A DNA stretch of 64,000 nt from CAVVSQ01 sp963848825 (GCA_963848825.1 CAWKFA010000015.1:806001-870000); one strand, 5' to 3'. Shown: positions 48,416-57,724, numbered from the stretch's first letter. A program made the numbers and translations. The notes: generated by a model not told the origin, from the letters alone.

Positions 48416-49018
48416 GGGACATCGCCTGGCAAGTCGCGAAAACGGTCCTTGCGGCAAGACCTCGAACTGCTGTGGCAAAGTTACGACCTGATGGTGACGA
48501 TTGAAGACCAATGGCGTCGACGCCTGGTGCAGTTGGCCAAGAAAGTGGACGTAGTGGAACGTTTTACCGCGCTGCCCGGCATTAGCTGGGTGCGGGCCGC
48601 GACCCTGTATGTGTTGCTGGACACGCCCTTTCGCTTTGCCAGCAAGGCCAAGCTGTGGAAATACCTGGGCATTGGCCTGGAACGCGCACGCAGCGGCAAC
48701 GGGCCGGAACGTTTGCAGGTGCCCAAATGCATTAATCGTGTGCTCAAAAGTACCATCCTTGGTGCGGCCAAGTCGGCGATCGCCCAGGGAGACAACCCGT
48801 TCGCCGACCAACACAGGAGGTGGATTGACACAGGCCTGTCACCGAAGCTAACACGGCGTAACGTGGCCCGCAGCTTGGCGGTGACCTTGTGGGCCTGTGG
48901 AAAAACGGCACGCGTACCGCCCGGATTGGGTGGGCGTGACTGCGGCCGCGACACGAGCGGCTTCGGTGTCTCGGTAAACGGTGGTTGCGCGCCAGCGTAT
49001 TTTACGCTGCAAGCGTAG
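48416..49018 (+). pseudogene. IS110-family transposase remnant (C-terminal half)
   Basis: The reading frame from about 48416 gives SRKRSLRQDLELLWQSYDLM and then the IS110/IS116/IS902 transposase_20 domain: FTALPGISWVRAATLYVLLD, RFASKAKLWKYLGIGLERAR, LQVPKCINRVLKSTILGAAK and NPFADQHRRWI. The N-terminal RuvC-like DEDD catalytic domain is absent: upstream sequence belongs to the preceding gene, which ends at 48407. The element is thus cut off on its left and cannot transpose by itself. No terminal repeats can be assigned, as IS110 elements usually lack them. Confidence 0.87.
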
Positions 49019-49731
49019 GCGGCGGAGTTCCTCGCGAAAGCATGGGCCCGGCTCGTCCGGAGTTCCCCTTGCCATGAATGAACCCGCCGCTTCTTGAAAC
49101 ACAACTGGATTCGTCACCTGGCTACGCTCTACTATCTTCATGGACCTCACCCGAGAGTCCCCGATAGGTGCGTGGGCGACATTTATGATCGCCTGTTCGA
49201 CTCGAACATGATGCGACAGCCGCAAGCAGAGACGCGAACCACGGCCTCAAGGGCACAGCCCAAAAAGGCACAGCCCAAGGACACGGCCGTTGGCGCAACG
49301 AAGTTGAGTTTTCCAAGGCATGGCTCCGGTGTCCGATGGCAACAAAAAACCCTCGGCAGTTTCCTACCGAGGGCGTGCACCATCGGCACACCGTCGACCT
49401 GGATATTCCTTGTCAGGTTGCACTCCTGCAGAGCCTGACTCCGCTTCTCCAGGCCGAAGGACCATAGCCAAGGAATGCCTCGGCGCCAATGCCGGTTGCC
49501 GGCCGCAGGTTCAGCCGAAGACCGAAACCGACCGCCAGGCGCAGTCACCAAAGCCCCCGTCAGGACGCGTGGGTTGTCTGTGAGCGTAGGATGCCCCTCA
49601 AGAAATCAAAAAAGATTTTGGGCGTTCCCGTGGAAGGTGTCTTGACTTCTTGCTTCTTATAGGTGCTTTCGCGGTGATATCGCACGGACGAATTGATCGC
49701 GAGGGAGCCGCGAAAGCATGGCACCCCGGCG
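49019..49731. other. Gene-free accessory stretch
   Basis: About 710 bases without a credible gene, between the IS110 remnant and the AT-richer gene at 49732. It contains a short direct repeat (GGCACAGCCCAA twice, about 49253-49277) and two hairpins near 49344-49439 described separately. The composition is mixed and the codon pattern poor in all frames. Probably decayed insertion DNA plus a long 3' untranslated region. Confidence 0.4.
49344..49439 (-). ncRNA. Candidate structured RNA or 3' UTR ending in an intrinsic terminator
   Basis: On the minus strand, GTCAGG (49439-49434) pairs with CCTGAC (49417-49412) with an inner TGCA/TGCA stem. It is followed, 38 bases on, by CCCTCGG / CCGAGGG (49373-49367 and 49356-49350) and then TTTTTTG, a textbook intrinsic terminator. 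The nearest upstream gene on this strand ends at 49732, nearly 300 bases before the first hairpin. The pair is therefore either the end of a long 3' UTR or of an independent small RNA. No known RNA family is recognised. Confidence 0.3.
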
Positions 49732-50319
49732 TCAGACTAAAAAGCTGTCTACGAATTCCCAATCTACATAAGCTGGGAACGTCGATCTATTCAACCATGT
49801 TTTTAGTTGCATTTCAACTGGTAGACCTCGCAAGCCGAACAAACCAAGATAAGCAGCTACCCTAAATTCTTTCGAGCGTGACTCGTCCTTAACCCACATT
49901 GCACCTAACTTGCCAAGTCGGGGATCGTTTGTGCGGCAATAAAGCGTTCCCATCAACCACGTCAAGGCAACGCAACGATTGGAATCATCTTCATCTTCCA
50001 CTATCATTTTTTCCAATTCGGGCGCAACATCCATCCCGAGTCCCCATTGATTGTACAAAAGGAATAAAGATGCCTTTCTTAACTTAGGGTCAGAATGACC
50101 AAGATATGCGCGGGTTGCAGAAGCACTTTCCATCATTTTTTGGAAATCAGCACCTGCTAGCACCTTTAGCTTTTCCAACGTCGTGTTCTTAACCATCGCA
50201 ACGAGATCACGGCTTTTTTTTGCAAGCAGATTCATGTCGGCTTGCAACTCCTTTTTCACTTCTTCTTTCACTGTGACACCATAAATTGGGCTACTTCTTA
50301 CCCTGCCAGCAATGTCCAC
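49732..50319 (-). CDS. AT-richer HEAT-like protein of unknown function
   Basis: A 195-residue product from a GTG at 50319; the true N-terminus may be longer and lie in another frame. Helical repeats such as ATRAYLGHSDPKLRKASLFL, LLYNQWGLGMDVAPELEKMI and DPRLGKLGAMWVKDESRSKE resemble HEAT-type repeats found in planctomycete proteins. The gene is visibly less GC-rich than its surroundings (a sampled 60-base line is 45% GC). Together with the flanking IS remnant this suggests recent acquisition. Function unknown. Confidence 0.66.
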   Translation of the reverse strand: MDIAGRVRSSPIYGVTVKEEVKKELQADMNLLAKKSRDLVAMVKNTTLEKLKVLAGADFQKMMESASATRAYLGHSDPKLRKASLFLLYNQWGLGMDVAPELEKMIVEDEDDSNRCVALTWLMGTLYCRTNDPRLGKLGAMWVKDESRSKEFRVAAYLGLFGLRGLPVEMQLKTWLNRSTFPAYVDWEFVDSFLV

Positions 50320-50824
50320 ATAATGATAAGACCATCTATCTCCGCAGCGATAGAATTAATAAAACCTTGCAACGGAGCCATTCCTGCGCCAAACTCGTTT
50401 GGTGCGTGCCTCGTCTGGTTTGGATTGGCCCCGGACGCCGTCCTAACAGCCCGTTGAAAGACGCCTCTGAATCCTCGGACACCTGTCAAAAAGTGAGAAG
50501 CAAGCGCCGAAGGGGTCCAGACACTGGTCCGGGCACCTTTCAATGGCTGGTCCGGTCAGGTTGGAAACCTAACCTACGTTTGGTTGCAGGCGACCGGAGC
50601 ATGCACTGGGCGTCTGGCATTATGCCTTTCGTAGGTTCGTCCAGGGGAGAGCAATGTCGTTGCGTCATTGTCGTTGCATCGTTTCATTCGTTTCACTGCA
50701 CCGCAGAGGGGTGTGTTGCAATGCAATGAAACGCCGCTTGCGGAGCGGGATGGGCGCCCGAGGGGACCACGGCGGCGATAATCGGTTTGCCAAGCGGCCT
50801 TTCCTTTGTAACAATAAGAAAACC
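50320..50824. other. Gene-free gap with inverted repeats
   Basis: About 500 bases between divergent genes with no supported coding sequence. CCTACG near 50573 and CGTAGG near 50628 could close a long stem, and CGTTTCATT (50680-50688) pairs with AATGAAACG (50725-50733). Neither is followed by a T-run. An open minus-strand frame ending MWTLLAG near 50300 might be a displaced N-terminus of the gene at 49732. Confidence 0.35.
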
Positions 50825-51055
50825 ATGGCCATTTTGAACCCACCGGTGCCGCCGCCGACGACGGGTGATGAAAACCCGTTGCAGCGTGTCCATTTTCGGC
50901 TCTGGCAGATATCCCTGACGGCAGCGACCATTTTGCTTACCGGCTGGTTCTTCACCATTGGGGCCATCCACGGCATTATCGCGCTGCTTTTCGCCAAGCA
51001 TATTCTTGTGGCCATTCTGGCCATGGGCCTCCATCTGCCGCCACCCAAGAAATGA
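50825..51055 (+). CDS. Small two-helix membrane protein
   Basis: The start at 50825 gives a 76-residue protein: a Pro-rich N-terminus (MAILNPPVPPPTTGDENPLQ), a conserved-looking RVHFRLWQISLTAATILLTG with the first helix, a short turn and a second helix GIIALLFAKHILVAILAMGL, ending HLPPPKK. No family is recognised. It lies 190 bases before pstS on the same strand, but the PHO boxes fall between them, so it is probably not part of the pst transcript. Confidence 0.66.
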   Translation: MAILNPPVPPPTTGDENPLQRVHFRLWQISLTAATILLTGWFFTIGAIHGIIALLFAKHILVAILAMGLHLPPPKK

Positions 51056-51072
51056 CGCGCGGCAGCAGGGTT

Positions 51073-51159
51073 CTTCACATTTACTTCACGCCGATTTCAC
51101 GAATTCGCCGCCGTGGCTTCATAAGGTTACACGGCGCGTATCTTCATGATTACTTCACT
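51073..51159 (+). promoter_or_regulatory. Cluster of PHO-box-like direct repeats before pstS
   Basis: Seven-base repeats spaced by 4 bases: CTTCACA (51073), CTTCACG (51084) and TTTCACG (51095); then CTTCATA (51117) with TACACGG (51128); and CTTCATG (51142) with CTTCACT (51153). The 11-base period is the hallmark of PhoB/PhoP operators, where two receiver-DNA-binding subunits dock on successive helical turns. The 51117 repeat is in phase with the first set (22 bases from 51095). The position 84-170 bases before the pstS start fits phosphate-starvation control of the operon. Confidence 0.72.
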
Positions 51160-51245
51160 TGGGGAATGAACAAAGCTCACGATTCACGCCGACAATGCTG
51201 CACTGAGAGTCCGCGTGGCACCAATACATCAAGAGGAGGTTCATG

Positions 51246-52179
51246 ATGCGTTCAGCCAAAGTTATTTTGACCATGCTCGGCTTGGTCTGCCTGTCCCTGA
51301 CCGGGTTGGCCGGCGGTAGCAAACTTGCCGGGTCGATCAAGGCGGATGGTTCCAGCACCGTTTATTTGATCACCGAGGCGATGGCGTCGCAGTTCAACAA
51401 GTTGCACCCTGCAGTCAAGATTAGCGTGGCATTTTCGGGCACCGGCGGCGGCTTCAAAAAGTTCGCTGCCGGCGAGACGGACATTTCCGACGCCTCGCGC
51501 GATCAAACCCGAGGAAGCGAAGAACTGCAAGGCGGCCGGCATTGACTTCACCGAGTTGCAGGTGGCCTGGGACGGCCTGGCCGTGGTGATACATCCCAAG
51601 AATACCTGGGCCAAGAAAATGACCGTCGAGCAGTTGAAAAAGATCTGGCACCCGGAAAGCGCCGCCAAGAATTGGAGTGACGTGGATCCCAGTTGGCCAG
51701 CGCAAGAAATCAAGCTATACGGGGCCGGCAGCGACTCGGGCACCTTCGACTATTTCACGGAAGTCATCAACGGCAAGGAAAAGTTGATTCGTCCCGACTA
51801 CACGCCCACGGAAGACGACAATGTCACGGTCAACGGCGTGGCCCGCAATCAATATGCCATGGGGTTTTTCGGGGTGGCTTACTACGAAGTCAACAAAGAT
51901 AAACTGGAAGTGGTCGCCGTCATGAGCTCCAGGACCAAGCAATACGAGTTGCCGACACCGGAAAACGTGCTCGCCAATAAATATTTCCCCCTCAGCCGGC
52001 CACTTTTCATCTACGTCAAGAATTCCTCGCTCAAACGCCCCGAGGTACGGGAATTCGTCAACTATTACGCGCGTAACCCGGAAACCGTGCGCGCCTCGAA
52101 ATACGTGCCGCTCAATAATCTGCAGCAAACGAAGGAACGCGCCAAGCTCGACAAGGCCCTCAAGTCCGTGGGTTCCTGA
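51246..52179 (+). CDS. pstS: Phosphate ABC transporter substrate-binding protein, frameshifted
   Basis: The ATG at 51246 is 6 bases from AGGAGG (an ATG at 51243 is too close). The signal peptide MRSAKVILTMLGLVCLSLTG precedes the phosphate-binding motifs IKADGSSTVYLITEAM, VAFSGTGGGFKKFAAGETDI and KLYGAGSDSGTFDYFTE. A frame break near 51505 lies between DISDAS and the continuation IKPEEAKNCKAAGIDFTELQ. Reconstructed length is about 310 residues. Captures phosphate in the periplasm and delivers it to PstC/PstA, encoded directly downstream. Confidence 0.92.
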
Positions 52180-52192
52180 CAAAGGAGAACGG

Positions 52193-53273
52193 GTGTCTAG
52201 CGAAACGCCGAGCACCGTATCCGACGAGGCCGCCGCCCGCGCGCGTCGCCTGTTGCGTAACAGCGTCGCGCGCGGCCAGCGGCTCCGCGAAAAGTTCATC
52301 GAATACGCGCTGCTGGCGTGCGGACTACTGTCCATCGTGGTCACCATCAGCATCGCCGCGGTGATTCTGGCCGGCTCCTATGAGTTCTTTACCCACGACG
52401 AGCACAAGGCCTACAACATCAAGGATGGCCAGCCGACCTACGCCCTGATGAACGCCGAGGACATTCGCGACCGCCTGATTTATTTCGTCACAGGCACCGA
52501 ATGGACCGGCAACATCCCGCCCAATAAGTACGGCATCCTGCCGCTGCTGGTGGGCACGTTGATGGTGGCCGTCATCGCCGCCCTTATCGCCATCCCCATT
52601 GGCCTCACCACGGCCATCTATCTAAGCGAATATGCCAAGCCGCGTCTGCGCCGTCGCCAAGCCGATCCTGGAACTACTTGGCGGCATACCGCCAGTCGTT
52701 TACGGCTATTTCGCGATTACCGTGGTAACTCCCTTTCTGGCCGACACGATGACAAGCATTTTGAACGTTACCGGGCCGGAGTTCCTGGCCGAGTGGTTCG
52801 CCGGCATCGATAACAACAACAACATGCTCTCCGGCGGCTTCGTGGTGGCCATCATGATCATCCCGATGATCGCCTCGCTCAGCGAAGATGCCTTGCGGGC
52901 TGTGCCCCGTTCCTTACGTGACGGCGCCATCGCGCTCGGCGCCAACAAGTTCGAAACCTCCGTCAAGGTGGTATTGCCCGCCGCGCTTTCGGGTGTCATC
53001 GCCTCTTTCATCCTGGCCATTTCCCGGGCCATCGGCGAAACGATGGCTGTCTCGCTGGCCTGCGGTGGTAAACCGATCCTCAACTTCGATCCCCGGCAAG
53101 GCTCGGCAACCATGACGGGCTTTATCGCGCAGGTCGCCCAGGGCGACACGCCCCAGGGAACGACGGTGTTTGCCAGTCTGTTCGCGGTCGCAGCCGTCTT
53201 GTTCTTCATGACGCTTAGCATGAACCTGTTTGCGCAGAAAGTCTTGCGCAGGTTCCGTCAGGTATATCAATGA
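52193..53273 (+). CDS. pstC: Phosphate ABC transporter permease PstC, frameshifted
   Basis: GTG start at 52193, supported by AAAGGAGAA at 52181-52189. The first helix (YALLACGLLSIVVTISIAAV) and an enlarged periplasmic loop come before LLVGTLMVAVIAALIAIPIG and LTTAIYLSEYAKPR. A frame break near 52640 leads to VAKPILELLGGIPPVVYGYF, the EAA-loop segment LRAVPRSLRDGAIALGANKF and the final helices. Six transmembrane helices; reconstructed length is about 360 residues. The stop codon overlaps pstA by 4 bases. Confidence 0.92.
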
Positions 53274-54845
53274 TTTATCCCGCCAAAAGCCTGGAGCGCG
53301 GCAGTCCCTTCAAGGCGCCGCCATTGAGCGTCGGCAAAATCCTTGCCGGCGCCACGGTCACCGGCTTCAAAGGCGCCGTTGCCCTGGCGCTGCTAATTGC
53401 ACTGACCGCCCCGATCGCGGGCATTGTGCGCGGCGCCAGCCCCAATTATCTGGGCGTGGCGACTCTTGGCGGCTGGATGGCGATGATTGGCTTCGTCGTT
53501 TGCTTTCTGATAGGGCTCTTGATCCGCTCCAGGCAGCTCCAGGACGGCACGTTTCGCCTCACGGGGTTCCTGGCGACCTTCTTTGGGATGGCGGTGCTGA
53601 TCTACTTTTTCGTGGGGCTCTTCCAGGATGTCGCCAACTGGTTTCATTACACACCGATTCTCGTGCAAATGAAGAACGAACAGACGCTCAAGACACGCGA
53701 AAAATTGAAAGACGTCGAAAAGTATCGCGCGGACAAGAAAGCGGAGCTGGACAGGGAGTATCAGGAAGCCCTTGCAGCCGCGGCGGACGATGCGGCCAAG
53801 AAGGAAATAACCAGGGACTATCTCGGTTCTCCGGAAAAGCTCCATGAACTCGAAGCGGCCGAGCAACAAGAACTGGCCAGCGCCAAAACCGCCGAGGATC
53901 GCCAAAAGATCAGGCAACGCTATGACGGCGACATACGGGCTGTTGGCGGCGTCTTTGCCGACACACTCCGCGTGCTCGATTCCACCATGGCCGATCAGAA
54001 ATTGATCGCCGATATGCCCTTGCGAGACACCTCCGCGTGGGCCGTCCTGCATCATTTTTTGCTGGAATCGCCCAGTAACGAACCGGAGGCCGTGGGGATT
54101 CGCCCCGCCCTGTTTGGCAGCCTGTGGCTGGCGCTGATCATGATGGCTTTCGCGGTGCCGATCGGCACCGGCGCGGCGTTGTATCTGGAAGAGTACAAGC
54201 AATCAGGCCGTCTCGGTTACTGGATCCAGATAAACATCAACAACCTGGCCGGGGTCCCCTCGATCGTCTTCGGCATCATGGGGGCATTTGTGTTCGTGGA
54301 GTTGATTTTCAAGCCGCTGCATCGCTGGCACGAGGGCATCAGCGTTCGCAATCTTTTGGGCGGCGGCATGACGCTCGGGCTCCTTACCTTGCCGGTCATC
54401 ATCGTGTCCGCCCAGGAAGCTATCCGCGCCGTGCCCAATTCGATCCGTCAAGGGGCCTATGCACTCGGCGCCACCAAATGGCAAGTCATCTGGTATCAGA
54501 TTCTCCCGCTGGCCCGGCCAGGGATCATGACCGGCACCATCCTGGCGGTCTGCGCGCCATCGGCGAAGCGGCGCCGCTGGTTCTCTTTGGCGCGACGACG
54601 TTTATTGCCTATACGCCCAACCCCTTCAGCGATTTCTCGGTGCTGCCCATCCAAATCTATAACTGGGCGGAGCGCCCGACAAACCCAGAGTGGACGGCAT
54701 CGCGATCGAGCCCTGGAATTACAACATGGCGCTGGCCAGCCTGGTATTGCTGCTGCTCCTTATCGGGCTCAATGCCGTCGCCATCTATCTACGCAGCCGG
54801 GCACAGAAGAAGGTGCGCGTGGTGACAGGCTCATCCCCGCTCTAG
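53270..54845 (+). CDS. pstA: Phosphate permease PstA with large coiled-coil insertion, frameshifted
   Basis: The ATG at 53270 overlaps the pstC stop. After three N-terminal helices, residues about 134-240 are a highly charged helical insertion (KTREKLKDVEKYRADKKAEL; LHELEAAEQQELASAKTAED) not found in ordinary PstA. The permease core then follows (LFGSLWLALIMMAFAVPIGT, VPSIVFGIMGAFVFVELIF, EAA loop IRAVPNSIRQGAYALGATKW). Frame breaks near 54550 and 54695 separate the last two helices (ARAIGEAAPLVLFGATTFIA; YNMALASLVLLLLLIGLNAV). The TAG stop at 54843-54845 overlaps the 3' end of the convergent HAD gene. Reconstructed length is about 525 residues. No pstB or phoU follows. Confidence 0.92.
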
Positions 54846-55570
54846 GGCTTCCCCGAGTGGCTCTCCAGCAGATTCCTTAATTCGTGCAAATCCTGAATCC
54901 GTCGGCCCGCCAAATTAGAATGCTTGCCGCGTGGATCGAAGAGCACGGCTTGCAATCCCGCGGCCCGGGCGCCGGCATAGTCATTTAACGGATCATCGCC
55001 AACGTGCAAGATGTCTGCGGCGGCGAACCCTGCCTGGGAGCACATCGACGCGAAGAACTCCTTGGCCGGCTTACGGCTACCCACCTGAGAACTCACGATC
55101 ACCGGAGCAGTTACCCTCGAATGGCCGACAAAATGATGGAGGGGCGTCAAGGACTCTACCAATCCAAAGAGTCTCTCATCGAAATTGGACGCCAGACCTA
55201 AAAGATAACCTTGGGCGTCCAGCGCGCTGAATAACTCCGCTATTCCCGGTTCGCATCGCCAGGATGTCGGCTGCCGAAAATGGTCGTAAAGGCAGGCAAA
55301 GCAGCGTGCCGGATCGGCAATGTCGTCGAGCACCGCGCTCACGATATTTTGCCAGCGCTCGCGTTCGCGTTCTTCGCTCGTCGCCCAGTCATGCCGGCGA
55401 TCGATCGCTTCCTGTTGATGGAACGCCTGGGCAAAGCGCTGGGCAATGTCCTGGGAGGCATGGCGGGAGCCAAAAAGCCGGCCCACGTTCGCGTAGACCA
55501 GGTGGGCGGCCGGCTCGGGATGGATGATCGTGCCCACGGCGTCAAAGAAAATGGCCCGCATTGGCGTCAT
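54842..55570 (-). CDS. HAD-superfamily phosphatase-like protein
   Basis: A 242-residue HAD protein (start 55570 or the ATG at 55561). Motif I is IFFDAVGTIIHPEPAAHLVY: the nucleophile Asp is present, but the second acid of DxD is Val, as in the HDHD3/REG-2-like subgroup. Motif II is GLASNFDERLF, motif III Lys in SRKPAKEFFASM, and motif IV HVGDDPLNDYAGARAAG. The cap inserted between motifs I and II is helical (type C1). Substrate unknown. Its last bases overlap pstA on the other strand, so the transcripts converge. Confidence 0.88.
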   Translation of the reverse strand: MTPMRAIFFDAVGTIIHPEPAAHLVYANVGRLFGSRHASQDIAQRFAQAFHQQEAIDRRHDWATSEERERERWQNIVSAVLDDIADPARCFACLYDHFRQPTSWRCEPGIAELFSALDAQGYLLGLASNFDERLFGLVESLTPLHHFVGHSRVTAPVIVSSQVGSRKPAKEFFASMCSQAGFAAADILHVGDDPLNDYAGARAAGLQAVLFDPRGKHSNLAGRRIQDLHELRNLLESHSGKP

Positions 55571-55719
55571 CTCCGCATTCTATAGGAGGGCTCGTTTGGC
55601 GGGCTTTAACACCCGTCCGGGCCGGTAGCATTAACCGCACGGTTTTCAATAAGATAACGGCGAAGGCACCAGGAAAAATGCTGCTAAAGCGGGCATGCCT
55701 TTCAGCAACGGAGAGATAC

Positions 55720-56610
55720 ATGACGACCAAGGGTGAGAAGTTCGCGGGCCTTACCGTGGCGTTGATTACGCCGTTCAAAGCGGGCGAGATCGACTACGAG
55801 GCGCTACAGCGGCTGGTGGACTGGCACATCGAACAGGGGACGGATTGTTTGGCGCCGGTCGGCACGACGGGAGAATCGCCCACGCTTGACCATGAGGAAC
55901 ATGAGCGAATCATCGCGGCCGTGGTGGAGCGCGCCCGGGGGCGCATCAAAGTCATGCCCGGCACCGGCTCGAATAGCACGCGCGAGGCACTTCGTCTCAC
56001 GCGCTTTGCCAAGCGTGCGGGCGCGGACTGCGCACTCATGGTGGGCCCTTATTACAACAAGCCGACGCAGGAAGGTTACTACCGGCATTTCGCGACGGTG
56101 GCGGAGGCGGTGGATTTGCCCATCACGCTTTACAATATCCCAGGCCGGACCGGCTCAAACATGCTCCCCGAAACGATCGCTCGGCTGGCCAACCTGCCGA
56201 CCATTGTCGCGATCAAGGAAGCTACCGGCTCCATGGATCAGGCATCGGCCATCGCGGCATTATGCGACCTGACAATTCTCTCCGGTGACGATAGTTTGAC
56301 ACTCCCTCTTTTGAGCATCGGCGGCCGGGGGGTGGTTTCGGTGGTTGGCAATATCGTTCCGCGGGATATGAAGGCACTGCTGAATGCATTTGCCGCCGGC
56401 AAATTGAGCGAGGCACTGCACTGGCACCAGAAATTATTTCCGCTCTGCAGAGACCTCCTTGGAGCTGCCACGAACCCTATTCCCATCAAAACTGCCATGA
56501 AGCTAATGGGGCGCGACTCGGGCGAGTTGCGGCTACCCATGTGTGCCATGGAGTCCGCCGGTGAAAGCAAATTAAGGGAAACACTGGTAAAATATGGCGC
56601 CCTGCGCTAA
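55720..56610 (+). CDS. dapA: 4-hydroxy-tetrahydrodipicolinate synthase
   Basis: Start at the ATG at 55720 after GGAGAG. A complete 296-residue TIM-barrel enzyme. GTTGE at residues 48-52, the catalytic Tyr138 in TLYNIPGRTG, Schiff-base lysine Lys166 in VAIKEATGS and the GPYYNKPTQEGYYRHF block at 109-124. It condenses pyruvate with aspartate semialdehyde, the first step of the diaminopimelate/lysine branch. Other lysine genes are not adjacent. The stop codon is 8 bases from that of the convergent OsmC gene. Confidence 0.95.
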   Translation: MTTKGEKFAGLTVALITPFKAGEIDYEALQRLVDWHIEQGTDCLAPVGTTGESPTLDHEEHERIIAAVVERARGRIKVMPGTGSNSTREALRLTRFAKRAGADCALMVGPYYNKPTQEGYYRHFATVAEAVDLPITLYNIPGRTGSNMLPETIARLANLPTIVAIKEATGSMDQASAIAALCDLTILSGDDSLTLPLLSIGGRGVVSVVGNIVPRDMKALLNAFAAGKLSEALHWHQKLFPLCRDLLGAATNPIPIKTAMKLMGRDSGELRLPMCAMESAGESKLRETLVKYGALR

Positions 56611-56618
56611 ACCGGCTC

Positions 56619-57122
56619 TCATCCCACGGATGCGGACATGGCGGGCGGCCTGGCGAGGGTTTGGTAGACGACGCAGTAGCGCTCCGTGAGCTTCAGCAGC
56701 GTCTGAAGCTGCTCGGCGCTGGCGTCGGTGTCCAGGGCGAATTGCAGGCGAATGGCCTGGAAGCCAACGGGCACTTCTTTACTGACACCGAGAGTACCGC
56801 GAAAATCCATGTCTCCTTCGGCCTGCACCTTGCCAGAGCGGATCACTATGCCGAGCGCCGTGGCCACTGCCTTTAGAGTCACGCCGGCGCAGCCTACCAG
56901 TGCTTGCAGAAGCATGTCCCCCGAGCAGGCGTCATGGCCGTCGCCGCCAGTCGCGGTATGAAGGCCGGCGGGCACGCTGCCGGTGAAGGTATCCACCGCA
57001 CAGGTCACGGAATCGCCTACGAGTTTCCCGGTGGCTCGCAACGTCAAGAAGGCACTTGCTGGGTTGTCACGATAGCGGCTTTTGACCGGCCCTTGCAGCG
57101 CCTTTAACTCGTCGGCATTCAT
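56619..57122 (-). CDS. OsmC/Ohr-family peroxidase-like protein
   Basis: A complete 167-residue protein with the OsmC fold. The redox cysteines are in ACSGDMLLQALVGCAGVTLK and LTERYCVVYQTL, and the central helix is flanked by LHTATGGDGHDAC. Members reduce organic hydroperoxides with thiol donors. The conserved Glu or Arg partners cannot be fixed without an alignment, so Ohr versus OsmC is undecided. Confidence 0.88.
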   Translation of the reverse strand: MNADELKALQGPVKSRYRDNPASAFLTLRATGKLVGDSVTCAVDTFTGSVPAGLHTATGGDGHDACSGDMLLQALVGCAGVTLKAVATALGIVIRSGKVQAEGDMDFRGTLGVSKEVPVGFQAIRLQFALDTDASAEQLQTLLKLTERYCVVYQTLARPPAMSASVG

Positions 57123-57233
57123 GGGAAGCTACCTCATCTTGCGGGGTTATTCTTTTTACGAAAACGGGCGCGCGCGAACTTTCCGGACGTACAATGGAGA
57201 CTGGAGGAACTTTGAGGTAAAGAGGATTTGGTC

Positions 57234-57724
57234 ATGGCCTCGCTGGCTGGTTATTTTCTCGTGGCCCGGCCCGCGCTTGATGATCCTAATTTTCGCCGTA
57301 GCGTTATCCTCGTGTTGCAACACGGGCCAGAAGGCGCTTTCGGTCTGGTGATCAATCGCCCGATCGCATCGGAGAAACTGCCGTTCCCAATTTACGTGGG
57401 TGGGCCGTGTGAGCTGGAAGGCATGCTGTTATTGCACGGTCACTCCGACTGGGCCCAGGACGAGGATGGACAGGTATGTCCCGGCGTTTTCCTTGGTGAT
57501 GCGGCCTGCGCCAGCGCCTTGCCAGCGGCTCCATTGAGGAAAACCAGCGGTTCAAGATGTTCTCGGGATATTCAGGCTGGGGCCCGCAACAACTAGAGAG
57601 CGAACTTTCGGAAAAGTCCTGGGCGGTTGTGCGAGCCACCAGTGAACATCTGTTCGAAACCCCCACGGCTGACCTTTGGACGTGCGTCTTACCGCCGTCC
57701 ATTCCGGAGCCGAGTATGAATTAG
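57234..57724 (+). CDS. YqgE/AlgH-family protein, frameshifted
   Basis: Start at the ATG at 57234, 7 bases after AGAGGA. It begins MASLAGYFLVARPALDDPNF, then RRSVILVLQHGPEGAFGLVI and NRPI, the YqgE signature, and YVGGPCELEGMLLLHGHSDW. A frame break near 57520 moves the end, ENQRFKMFSGYSGWGPQQLE and SWAVVRATSEHLFETP, into another frame, which stops at 57722-57724. Reconstructed length is about 163 residues, slightly short for the family. Function is unknown; AlgH affects alginate genes in Pseudomonas. Confidence 0.87.

Noticed and set aside
49094..49583. Open frames between the IS110 remnant and the AT-richer gene (up to 122 codons on either strand).
   Set aside because: No start signals, no family features, poor codon pattern; one crosses a clear intrinsic terminator.
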